Of a DNA stretch of 14,203 nucleotides, positions 6,407-13,024 are shown one piece after another (within the stretch, counting starts at the first letter, position 1; each line of letters starts with the position of its first letter). The position numbers and the translations under genes are program-made. The notes beneath the pieces are model-generated. The model was given only the letters and a program-made list of their open reading frames with translations. It made no database searches and was not told the origin of the DNA. Source of the stretch: DASUEB01 sp036275295 (GTDB taxonomy: Bacteria; Bacteroidota; Bacteroidia; Flavobacteriales_D; Luteibaculaceae); contig DASUEB010000069.1 in the NCBI GenBank assembly GCA_036275295.1, positions 1 through 14,203 of the forward strand. Direction: 5' to 3'.

Positions 6407-7681
6407 ATGAAAAAGAGAACGCATTTAATCGCCCCGCTCCTCATCGCCGGAGCAGCCCTTTCCTTCGGGTCTTGTTCAAAAGACAATCTGGCTACTGATC
6501 CGGTGAGCACCTCCACCAGCAGCGCTTCGAAAATCCAAAACCCCACTTTGGGCAACGAATACATAGCTGATCAGTACATTGTAACCATGAATAGTCCGCT
6601 GATCAAAACCGCTATTGATGGAATTACGAATTACGACCTGCGCAATGAAGCCTTGGTGCCTTTCATTACTCAAGTATTAGACGTTGCGGGCATCGATAGT
6701 AAAAACATCGGTTCTGTATACAACACCGTATTTTTTGGATTTTCTGTAAAAGCAACTGCTGAGCAAATCAACCGATTAGCCGCATCGCCTTTGGTATCGT
6801 TTATTGAGCAAGACCAAGTGATGCGGGTATTGGGCCAAGTAGATGCAAAAGCGGCACCTGCGAACCTAAAAGCCCAAACGGTAAATTACGGAGTAACTCG
6901 CGTGGGATCTGGATCGGGAACTGGCAAACGCGCATGGGTTCTCGACACCGGTATTGACTTGGATCACCCCGACTTAAACGTAAACCGCACCCTGAGCAAA
7001 TCGTTCATAAGCAGCGGCGGCGGTGGCTTACTAGGCGGCGGTCTATTCGGCGGCGGCGGTGGAAGCGCTTCACCTGACGATCAAAACGGTCACGGCACCC
7101 ATTGTGCGGGTATCATTGGCGCTCTTGACAACACCATTGGCTCGAAAGGAGTAGCTTACGGGGCGGAAGTGGTAGCTGTTCAGGTTCTTGGCTCAAACGG
7201 CTCGGGTTCAACCTCTGTGATTATTCAGGGAGTAGACTATGTAGCCGCCAATGCACGTCCGGGCGAAGTGGCCAACATGAGCTTGGGAGGTGGTGTAAAC
7301 ACCAGTCTCGACAACGCCGTAATCAATGCGTCTAATCGCGGCATCTGGTTTGTATTGGCCGCGGGCAACAGCAGTGCCAACGCCAACAACAGCTCACCCG
7401 CACGCGCCAACGGAACCTATATTCTGACCATTTCATCTATGGATTCGCAAGATCGACTTTCTTCGTTCTCTAATTTTGCCAACCCACCCATCGACTTTGC
7501 TGAACCTGGATCGAGCATCTACTCTACCTACCGCAATGGCGGATACTCCACCTTGAGTGGAACATCTATGGCCGCTCCTCACGCAGCGGGCTTGATCTTG
7601 CTTCGCGGCGGAAAACCAGCTGCCGGCGGTTTCATCACCGGAGACCGCGACAACACTCCCGATGTGATTGGGGTAAGATAA
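6407..7681 (+). CDS. S8 family serine protease (subtilisin/proteinase K type), lipoprotein
   Basis: An exported protease of 424 residues. The N-terminus (MKKRTHLIAPLLIAGAALSF) ends in a lipobox, F-G-S-C, with Cys23 as the predicted lipidation site, so it is probably membrane-anchored in the envelope. Residues about 52-136 (ADQYIVTMN ... SFIEQDQVM) look like an I9 inhibitor propeptide. The catalytic triad is visible: Asp180 in WVLDTGIDLDHPD, His229 in NGHGTHCAGI and Ser387 in SGTSMAAPHAAG. The oxyanion Asn321 is in AAGNSSAN. Between Asp and His motifs sits a Gly-rich insertion of about 20 residues starting at Ser202 (SSGGGGLLGGGLFGGGGG), unlike standard proteinase K. No type IX secretion C-terminal domain is present; the protein ends 37 residues after the catalytic Ser. 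It is monocistronic with its own terminator. Confidence 0.93.
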   Translation: MKKRTHLIAPLLIAGAALSFGSCSKDNLATDPVSTSTSSASKIQNPTLGNEYIADQYIVTMNSPLIKTAIDGITNYDLRNEALVPFITQVLDVAGIDSKNIGSVYNTVFFGFSVKATAEQINRLAASPLVSFIEQDQVMRVLGQVDAKAAPANLKAQTVNYGVTRVGSGSGTGKRAWVLDTGIDLDHPDLNVNRTLSKSFISSGGGGLLGGGLFGGGGGSASPDDQNGHGTHCAGIIGALDNTIGSKGVAYGAEVVAVQVLGSNGSGSTSVIIQGVDYVAANARPGEVANMSLGGGVNTSLDNAVINASNRGIWFVLAAGNSSANANNSSPARANGTYILTISSMDSQDRLSSFSNFANPPIDFAEPGSSIYSTYRNGGYSTLSGTSMAAPHAAGLILLRGGKPAAGGFITGDRDNTPDVIGVR

Positions 7682-7702
7682 TACCTCTATCCTCCTCAGC
7701 GC

Positions 7703-7740
7703 AAAAGGCCCAAGCACCACTCGCTTGGGCCTTTTATTTT
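7703..7740 (+). terminator. Strong terminator after the subtilase, possibly bidirectional
   Basis: The perfect 13-bp stem AAAAGGCCCAAGC / GCTTGGGCCTTTT (7703-7715 with 7723-7735) has a 7-nt loop and is followed by TTTTATTTTG. The A-run on the left would give a short U-tract on the other strand as well. Confidence 0.93.
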
Positions 7741-8037
7741 GTTGGGGTGACTATCATGTTTCGAAAGCAATGCCGGGTAATGTAGGCTATCCGATTGGGC
7801 CTGAGGAGCCATACGGATTCAAGACTCATATTTTTAACCGGCAACAGATAGTCTGAATTCATTTTTGATAGATATAAGCATCAGTATGCGATCAGCCTCC
7901 AAACCTGCGATCGTATACTTTTTAACCCTCCCATTTTAGGTTGGTTTTAAAATTAGGACTTCGACCTGACTTTCCTGTTTACGCTCCGCCAATTACGGTC
8001 TCGTCAACTTTAAAAAAGCCGTATTCCCGTAAATAAC
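7741..8037. other. Intergenic stretch without a recognisable gene
   Basis: About 300 bases between the subtilase terminator and the terminator of the minus-strand lipoprotein. I find no convincing coding sequence on either strand. The only clear structure is the hairpin at 7883-7919. GC is lower than in the housekeeping block, marking the left boundary of the accessory region. Confidence 0.6.
7883..7923 (+). terminator. Orphan terminator-like hairpin
   Basis: AGTATGCGATC (7883-7893) pairs with GATCGTATACT (7909-7919) over 11 bp with one G-U. The loop is 15 nt and TTTTT follows directly. It lies about 150 nt beyond the subtilase terminator with no gene in between, so it may be a backup terminator or the end of a short untranslated RNA. 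Confidence 0.4.
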
Positions 8038-8060
8038 AAAGCCTCGGTTAAGAGGGCTTT
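8038..8060 (-). terminator. Probable terminator of the minus-strand lipoprotein at 8081-8671
   Basis: AAAGCCTC and GAGGGCTTT flank a short loop (one bulged G). Read on the minus strand the stem ends in GGCTTTG followed by TTATTT, a moderate U-rich tail. It lies about 20 nt beyond the stop codon at 8081. Confidence 0.55.
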
Positions 8061-8080
8061 TGATATTTACAAAACTCAAA

Positions 8081-8671
8081 TTAATTCGACAAAGTAATAT
8101 GCCTTAACTCGTTTGTTTCTGTATTGAAACGATATTTCAAAGTCCCCGCTTTGTGCAACTTCCATTCATTATTTCCTTCGGAACGATAGTTTACATCTTT
8201 CAAAAAAGAAATTTCTATTTCATTCTTTTCCTGCACCACTCGTATATCTTTTATTGGGTAATCAAGGCTTTCACAGGATTGGCAAGGCAAAGAAATTTCC
8301 AATTCGCTTATTTTTACTATATTTCCGCCTGCTACATAATAGGCAAGAATTACAGGAATGTACTCATATTCCGTTTCCCACAAAATAACATAAGAAGTAT
8401 TTTTCTCTGACTTAAAAGTGTGAAGCCTTGATTCGTAAGGGCTAAACTCTACGGTATCAATCAGCTTTTTCTTTTTGCATTTTGCATCTGAATAGTGCAT
8501 GATTAAATGAAACAAACTGCTGTCGCTGCTAAAACAAAAACAATCATTATTGGTAATGCAAACAGAATTTTGCAGATTAACCTGAAAGGAATTTTGCAGA
8601 TTAAATTCCTGATTAGCTTGCCCACAGGAAACGAAAGGAAGCAACAGCAGAATAAAATAAATTCTCATCAT
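8081..8671 (-). CDS. Uncharacterised lipoprotein
   Basis: A protein of 196 residues that I do not recognise. It starts MMRIYFILLLLPFVSC, a short signal peptide with a lipobox (F-V-S-C, Cys16), so it should be lipidated and face the periplasm or outer surface. The mature part is polar, Cys-rich near the N-terminus (CITNNDCFCF) and has a further C-x-x-C (LPCQSCESL) around residue 131. The rest alternates short strand-like segments, such as YVILWETEYEY and EIEISFLKDV. The start overlaps by a few bases the end of a decayed reading frame belonging to an IS66-like remnant (8697-9038). Its place at the far end of a toxin/immunity array suggests an orphan immunity or envelope protein; that is context only. 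Confidence 0.7.
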   Translation of the reverse strand: MMRIYFILLLLPFVSCGQANQEFNLQNSFQVNLQNSVCITNNDCFCFSSDSSLFHLIMHYSDAKCKKKKLIDTVEFSPYESRLHTFKSEKNTSYVILWETEYEYIPVILAYYVAGGNIVKISELEISLPCQSCESLDYPIKDIRVVQEKNEIEISFLKDVNYRSEGNNEWKLHKAGTLKYRFNTETNELRHITLSN

Positions 8672-8696
8672 AACTTTCCTTTTTTATTCATTACTC

Positions 8697-9038
8697 GGTT
8701 GAGTTGGATGTGATCGTTACGTGGTATGGATTGGGCGGAGTTCAAGACATGTTGGATAGTACTAAAATACGTATTTTACTCGTATTCTGCTTAACGAATG
8801 TATCTAACTAAGGCGTATAAAAACTACCCAAAATTAACCCTGTCTTGGGGCAACTCAGAAGCGCGATTTTGGTGGAGCAAGAGGCTGATATAGCTCAATC
8901 CCTGAACCTCACAGAATTTACGCCGACTTAAAGCGCATCCTGCCATTGGAGAATATGATTCGCCCATTGAATTTTTGTACGCATGGCGTAAATCAACTTA
9001 AAGGCGGACGCACAAGATGTACTTCCCCGTGGGGTTAC
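8697..9038 (-). mobile_element. Degenerate, internally deleted IS66-like element, copy A
   Basis: About 340 bp homologous along its length to copy B (9617-9960). Reading on the minus strand it has a terminus starting GTAACCCCACGGGGAAG (9038 down to 9022), a broken tnpA-like frame beginning 54 bp inside, about 100 bp of unclear sequence, and a short frame containing HVLNSAQSIPRND. The last part resembles the C-terminal region of IS66 transposases. tnpB and most of the transposase are missing. Its downstream end is cut at about 8697, next to the lipoprotein gene. Confidence 0.55.
8824..8984 (-). pseudogene. IS66 accessory protein TnpA remnant, copy A
   Basis: Starting at the ATG at 8984 the frame reads MRTKIQWANHILQWQDA and then stops. 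One base is missing relative to copy B. After shifting frame it continues L-S-R-R-K-F-C-E-V-Q-G-L-S-Y-I-S, then diverges. The W-x5-W-x-x-S-G-L-S-R-R-x-F-C-x-x-x-G-L-S-Y layout is that of the helix-turn-helix IS66 accessory protein. The frameshift makes it non-functional. Confidence 0.6.
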
Positions 9039-9059
9039 TTCCATACAAGAAAAGTTGGC

Positions 9060-9470
9060 CTAAGGATAAGTTACTGTAAAGCTATCAGATTTCAAATCCT
9101 GTAGACTGACATCCTTACGTTTTAGAATATTATAATCAGTTCTAACCTGCTCAAAACCATACTTAGCTAGCGTATCATTATTAAAGAAAAATATACTCAA
9201 CGTATCCGCAGGTAACTTTGCGAAAAAATCTTCCCACTCTTCATTTTGGTCATATGGTCTTCTTCCATTTGGCTCTAACATTAAAAGACTTTCTTCTTCA
9301 TTTGGCACGGCTGTATCAGGGTAAGACTGCCCTACTAGGTAAGAGACACCAACACCACTGTTATTTTTTATCCAAATTCTGTAGACCTGTCTTGCTCCGG
9401 GCGGTTTTTCACAGCTACTAGCTACAGAAACCACACCAAGAAATACAAACATAAATTGACGTATCATCAT
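9060..9470 (-). CDS. Small uncharacterised lipoprotein
   Basis: 136 residues with the signal peptide MMIRQFMFVFLGVVSVASSC; the lipobox is A-S-S-C with Cys20. The mature protein starts with a basic, Pro-containing stretch, then a predicted beta-rich domain: YRIWIKNNSGVGVSYLVGQ, a PNEEESLLML segment, EWEDFFAKLPADTLSIFFF, and a C-terminal TDYNILKRKDVSLQDL ending in FTVTYP. I have the impression that proteins ending in ...DYxILKRxDxSLQDL recur as small lipoproteins in Bacteroidota accessory regions, but no function is known to me. It lies between two IS66-like remnants, with no toxin directly upstream in its present position. A displaced immunity gene is one possibility. Confidence 0.7.
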   Translation of the reverse strand: MMIRQFMFVFLGVVSVASSCEKPPGARQVYRIWIKNNSGVGVSYLVGQSYPDTAVPNEEESLLMLEPNGRRPYDQNEEWEDFFAKLPADTLSIFFFNNDTLAKYGFEQVRTDYNILKRKDVSLQDLKSDSFTVTYP

Positions 9471-9510
9471 AATTTTATTTTAAAAGAATAACCACTAGGA
9501 GATCCACAGG

Positions 9511-9522
9511 GGGCACGTGCCC
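9511..9522. repeat. Perfect 12-bp palindrome
   Basis: GGGCACGTGCCC reads the same on both strands and extends to 18 bases with one wobble pair. It lies near the inner end of IS66-like copy B, about 40 bp upstream of the lipoprotein gene at 9470, where an operator or element end could be. Confidence 0.4.
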
Positions 9523-9744
9523 TCTTCGTCGTAGTTTAACTTGTTCAATAACACCCCAGTGCGGCTCCACACCTCGTTTAGGCGGTGGTGGTAGCTAAAT
9601 TGCTCACTCAACCCGTGGTTGGAGTTGCTGAGATCGCTGCGTGGTATTGATTGGACAGAGTTCAAGACATGGCGATGATCACTAAAATACGGACTTTTTG
9701 TTAATTTTCGCAGCCAGCGCGGCTTTCTGATCCTTAGGATAACC

Positions 9745-9902
9745 TCATAAAATTACCTCATCGTTCGACAACTCAGCAACCCGTTTTTGGAGGTGCAAGA
9801 ACTGATATAGCTCAATCCCTGAACCTCACAGAATTTACGCCGACTTAAACCGCTTTCCTTCCATTGGCGAATATAATCCGCCCATTGAATTTTTGTTCGC
9901 AT
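9745..9902 (-). pseudogene. IS66 accessory protein TnpA remnant, copy B
   Basis: From the ATG at 9902 the frame reads MRTKIQWADYIRQWKESGLS, then RRKFCEVQGLSYIS, an IS66 TnpA-like N-terminal helix-turn-helix region. A frameshift after YIS derails it to a TAA at 9753. In the shifted frame the sequence resumes F-L-H-L-Q-K-R-V-A-E-L and ends at a TGA at 9745. Better preserved than copy A, but still broken and much shorter than an intact TnpA of about 100 residues. Confidence 0.6.
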
Positions 9903-9969
9903 GGCGCAAAGCAATCAACTTATATGCGAGCGCGCATGGTGTGCTTCCCCGTAGGGTAACCGCCAAAAT

Positions 9970-10166
9970 ATGAAAAAAGGGGTTGATTTCAGACACCCTG
10001 TAAATTTTCGTAATGAAGTTAGTCTTTTAGCCGTAAAAGTGAATCGTAATTGGCTCGGGTTGTATTTATTTGATTGCCGCCTAAATATTTGCAGACTGAC
10101 TCTCTGGTACAATTGCGGATAGCCAATAATTTACACCTATTACGATTGCAAAAAGCACACAAGTCT
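9970..10166. other. Gap between IS66-like copy B and the candidate immunity gene
   Basis: About 200 bases. A short minus-strand frame runs through it into the element, but its product is basic, has no recognisable motif and spans the element boundary, so I do not call it a gene. No clear terminator for the gene at 10167-10721 is visible. Confidence 0.4.
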
Positions 10167-10721
10167 CTAAGGCGAACTTGAGTCAATTTCTGCAGGTTTT
10201 TGCTGTATAACCCTCGGCAGCGGCTGATTATGATAAGTACTGTAAAGCCATATTTTTAGCGACTTTCCTTTGGCAGAAATAACCAAGTTGCAGAGAAAAT
10301 TTTCATTCTGGATGTTTAACAGTAAGAAATTTTCGAGTTTAGCGAGAACTTGGCAAGATTCTATCGTGTCATAACCCCAATCCGTTTTAATAAGCTCAAG
10401 GAATTCAATTGGATTTTGTTTCAGGTAATCTACCGAATTATCCGCGTATTTGCGTAATTTTCTTTTGTAACTGGGGGCAAAATCAGTTTTTTTCGATTGT
10501 ATCGAACTATTCAGTAACCGCTTATAAAAAGTACTCTTACACATTGTTACTACATGGTATAGAAATAATTGCTCCTCGGTAAAACCTTCAGAATATTTAA
10601 GCGACTGATTTTCGGGAAGCTCGACACAACTTGACATATCCAGCACCAATTGTCCTGATAATTCATGATGTTGAAAGTAAGTTATTATCAATACCATTAA
10701 GATTTTCGTTAATGAACCCAT
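10167..10721 (-). CDS. Exported protein, candidate immunity protein of the RHS tip toxin
   Basis: 184 residues with no family I recognise. It begins with a hydrophobic signal peptide (MGSLTKILMVLIITYF, then HHELSGQ as a possible signal peptidase I site) and no lipobox Cys, so the product should be periplasmic or secreted. The mature part is helix-prone: EGFTEEQLFLYHVVTMCKS, then YKRKLRKYADNSVDYLKQNP with IEFLELIKTDWGYD, then a strand-like C-terminus ending in a Pro-rich tail. Its ATG overlaps the last 13 bases of the RHS gene, suggesting coupled translation. In polymorphic toxin loci the gene immediately after the toxin normally encodes the cognate immunity protein. Export fits a toxin acting in the periplasm. 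Confidence 0.65.
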   Translation of the reverse strand: MGSLTKILMVLIITYFQHHELSGQLVLDMSSCVELPENQSLKYSEGFTEEQLFLYHVVTMCKSTFYKRLLNSSIQSKKTDFAPSYKRKLRKYADNSVDYLKQNPIEFLELIKTDWGYDTIESCQVLAKLENFLLLNIQNENFLCNLVISAKGKSLKIWLYSTYHNQPLPRVIQQKPAEIDSSSP

Positions 10722-12208
10722 ATTTTTAATGGTGGAAAAAATTTACCTGAATGATAGCTAGAATTGAAAAATTTCTGCTGCAAATATTGAGATTCATGAA
10801 CCACTTTGACACCTGTCCATTGACCAAACCATTCGGACTGTTTATTTGACCACGTATATGCCGCATTTTCTGAGTATCCTGTATTAAAAAGGTTAGCCGC
10901 GTTATGTTGTACGTGAATGTATTCATGACCCATCGCCAGATACAGCTTTCGACTCGTAGTAAAGGAAGATTTATAGAGAAACACATCGGAGGACCTAGAT
11001 TTGATGTTATAAACTGTGCTAGCACCAACTTCTTCGCCTTTGAAGAAAACTTTATCACCAATTAATTTGTAATTAGGATTGTTAGGTTTACTTCCATCAG
11101 CTTTTAAAACACCCAAGCCATTTCTATTCGGCAAATGATTAACCCAAAATTGTTCAGCATATTCATTCGAATATTCGGGGGCAACTTCTCCAGGGAGTAA
11201 TTCATCCAAACCTGAGCTTGAGGAAACTTTTATGTTTGTTGTGAATCCATCGCCATTCCAAAATTTACCATCATGAATTTTGGCATCGATACCACCAGAA
11301 AGTCCTCCTATCAATCCGCAACCTAGGTCACCCATAGCACCCGCCTTTACTCCATCCCCTAATGCCTTTTTGAATTGATTTCCCTGTATAATACTGTTTC
11401 CAAAGCCGGAAGTAAAACCTCTACTTGCTCTAATTACTGCTCCAGAGGAAAAGCTATTGGTCTCCGTAAAAGCTGCACTAGTTCCCAGAAAACCTGCACC
11501 TGTTCCAGCTCCTAGAGCCCCAGCCAATGCCCCAACACCAAAATAAGCTAATCCCTTTGCATTGAATTGACCTCCATTCATGGCCCAATTTACAAACCCA
11601 CCAATAAATGCGCCTACTGCCAAATGTACCCATTCTCCATCAGGGTCAACATATTTCAACGGATTCCCATTCGCATACAAAAACCTATTATACGCCACTG
11701 TGCTTGTGGCATCGCTAACAAAATTGTCTGGGGAGAGCATGAGGCCTAATACAGGATCATACATCCTGCCGTTCATATTAATTAAGCCGAATTCATCCAA
11801 ATGTTCGTGACCGGTGTAGCCCCTAATCCACCCAAAGGGTGCTGAGGTAGATAGGTTTTCATATTCCCAAGTAAAAGCATTGCGCCTTCTACCCCAAGCA
11901 TCAAAATTCTGCTCAAAAACCACCTCACCTGATTCATTGGTAAGCTCCGTGATACTGCCTAAATAATCGGTGTACGCGTAGTAAAACACAGGTGATTGAT
12001 TTTGATCCTTGGTCTGTATCCCAATTAAGCCCGTTGACCCCTCAATGTATAGAATTTCCTTTGTGTTAGTACCGTCGTAAAATATTCCCATAGAGCCTGT
12101 ATAAATGCGCACAATCATTGCAGCCGGTGTATAGCTAACGTATGCCTCCATGCTTACTACCACGTAAGAGTATGGTTGTCTCGATTCGAGTACTTTATTT
12201 TTTTCCAA
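10709..12208 (-). CDS. Truncated RHS protein ('orphan tip') with C-terminal HExxH toxin domain
   Basis: 499 residues if read from the ATG at 12208. From about residue 30 it has RHS repeats (YYAYTDYLGSITELTNESG, FDAWGRRRN). The RHS core end follows: YTGHEHLDEFGLINMNGRMY, then YANGNPLKYVDPDG at about 178-191. Residues 192-310 are Gly/Ala-rich and hydrophobic (GVGALAGALGAGTGAGFLG), a likely translocation or linker region. The unique C-terminal domain carries H428-E-Y-I-H432, a zinc-metalloprotease HExxH motif, with Glu447 (SENAAY) as a possible third ligand. Full RHS proteins exceed 1000 residues; the N-terminal shell and any export signal are absent, and the start overlaps the upstream lipoprotein by 52 bp. 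It is either a silent donor cassette for recombination with a full RHS gene or a coupled product. Protease activity is inferred from the motif. Confidence 0.8.
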   Translation of the reverse strand: MEKNKVLESRQPYSYVVVSMEAYVSYTPAAMIVRIYTGSMGIFYDGTNTKEILYIEGSTGLIGIQTKDQNQSPVFYYAYTDYLGSITELTNESGEVVFEQNFDAWGRRRNAFTWEYENLSTSAPFGWIRGYTGHEHLDEFGLINMNGRMYDPVLGLMLSPDNFVSDATSTVAYNRFLYANGNPLKYVDPDGEWVHLAVGAFIGGFVNWAMNGGQFNAKGLAYFGVGALAGALGAGTGAGFLGTSAAFTETNSFSSGAVIRASRGFTSGFGNSIIQGNQFKKALGDGVKAGAMGDLGCGLIGGLSGGIDAKIHDGKFWNGDGFTTNIKVSSSSGLDELLPGEVAPEYSNEYAEQFWVNHLPNRNGLGVLKADGSKPNNPNYKLIGDKVFFKGEEVGASTVYNIKSRSSDVFLYKSSFTTSRKLYLAMGHEYIHVQHNAANLFNTGYSENAAYTWSNKQSEWFGQWTGVKVVHESQYLQQKFFNSSYHSGKFFPPLKIWVH

Positions 12209-12726
12209 AGCGAATATTTTAATTTCCCTACAGCTTTTTCAAGCAGAAAAAAAGAATTAAAGTACGTTTCAGGTCTTTCTTCATAAAAAATCAAATCACC
12301 ATTCTCTAAAACACGACCAAAATATTTACCAGTCTGTCCTCCGTTGGTCAATTCAAACCTATCTACTTTTATTTTGGTTCCCTCTATAATGTAATAACCC
12401 GGAACACCTACATTAGGATTATTTATTAATTCTTCATTAGGAATACTATCGCATGCGGTAAATAAGACTTGTCCACCTGCAAAAAACCTGACAAATTGAG
12501 TTTTCCGATTATATCCGGTATCAGGTGTCCAGTTATTATGATACTCTTTCACTTTTAAATAAATACAAGCTGTATCAAGCAATCTACCTCTAAATTTTTT
12601 GTATTTATTTTTATTGTACTTAAAAACTCTAGAGTCATTAACCCGAACTCCATCGCTCTCTGTTCGATGAAAAGAAACAGAACAAGAATTCAAAAACAAC
12701 GTAGCAACAACTATTAGGATTTTCAT
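12157..12726 (-). CDS. Lipoprotein, candidate immunity protein
   Basis: 189 residues starting MKILIVVATLFLNSC; the lipobox is L-N-S-C with Cys15. The mature domain is beta-rich. It shares an ordered pattern with the lipoprotein at 13025-13645: D-T (51-52), F-V-R-F-F (78-82), G-Y-Y-I-I-E-G-T-K-I-K-V (110-121) and G-D-L-I-F-Y-E (143-149), with similar spacing, so the two are probably remote homologues with a lipocalin-like strand arrangement. Its ATG overlaps the TAA of a 32-codon frame (TAATG), and its 3' end overlaps the RHS tip start. The C-terminus (KYSNRDNHTLTW) may have been altered where the RHS sequence joined. Confidence 0.72.
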   Translation of the reverse strand: MKILIVVATLFLNSCSVSFHRTESDGVRVNDSRVFKYNKNKYKKFRGRLLDTACIYLKVKEYHNNWTPDTGYNRKTQFVRFFAGGQVLFTACDSIPNEELINNPNVGVPGYYIIEGTKIKVDRFELTNGGQTGKYFGRVLENGDLIFYEERPETYFNSFFLLEKAVGKLKYSLWKKIKYSNRDNHTLTW

Positions 12727-12824
12727 TATCTAGTAAAATAAATAAACGGATTAACCCATGAAGAAATAAGGTCAACTGCATAATCTGGGATAATTATTAA
12801 AATTAATTTATTGATTATTAACAT
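12726..12824 (-). CDS. Short hydrophobic frame coupled to a lipoprotein gene
   Basis: 32 codons, MLIINKLILIIIPDYAVDLI followed by SSWVNPFIYFTR. Its TAA overlaps the lipoprotein ATG as TAATG, the same kind of junction that the toxin and immunity genes show elsewhere in this array. It could be the surviving C-terminus of a lost toxin, a membrane microprotein, or chance. There is a stop five codons before the ATG. Confidence 0.3.
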   Translation of the reverse strand: MLIINKLILIIIPDYAVDLISSWVNPFIYFTR

Positions 12825-12886
12825 GTTGAATAGTTGTTAAGGGGTGACTAAATAGATTACGGTGTGGAAAAGTTGCGGATAGTCAT

Positions 12887-13006
12887 TTAAAAATTTATGT
12901 GTACAAGAAGAACATCTCTGTTTGGTAACCTTGTAAAAGTTTTATAACCACGACCAGATAGATCATTTGCTGTTGATATCTCCATTGGACCTGGTCGGAA
13001 AAATCC
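12887..13006 (-). pseudogene. Decayed coding remnant, possibly a toxin C-terminus
   Basis: A stop-free frame of 39 codons reads G-F-F-R-P-G-P-M-E-I-S-T-A-N-D-L-S-G-R-G, then YKTFTRLPNRDVLLVHINF and a stop. Its composition is protein-like (balanced, with charged and aromatic residues), unlike the other frames here. It lacks a start codon. It lies between the stop of the first lipoprotein (13025) and the second (12726), exactly where a displaced toxin tip would be expected. Confidence 0.35.
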
Positions 13007-13024
13007 TTACAAATATTGGCATCA

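Larger units (their letters stand above)
9490..9960 (-). mobile_element. Degenerate, internally deleted IS66-like element, copy B
   Basis: The longer of two related remnants. Read on the minus strand, the outer end is GTTACCCTACGGGGAAG (9960 down to 9944), matching the end of copy A. A tnpA-like frame starts 58 bp inside. A further open frame of 86 codons runs from about 9752 to the TAG at 9495-9497. It contains HVLNSVQSIPRSDLSN, which resembles the end of an IS66 transposase. The other end may lie near 9489-9510, where the plus strand reads AATAACCACTAGGAGATCC, only loosely like the first terminus. The remnant sits 19 bp upstream of the lipoprotein gene at 9060-9470. Confidence 0.55.

Noticed and set aside
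8829..8836. TAATTTTG on the minus strand, a -7 box match upstream of the lipoprotein at 8671
   Set aside because: No -33 box at the right distance, and it lies inside the decayed element about 160 bp from the start codon.
9915..10112. 65-codon minus-strand frame across the end of IS66-like copy B
   Set aside because: Basic product without motif that crosses the element boundary; probably chance.
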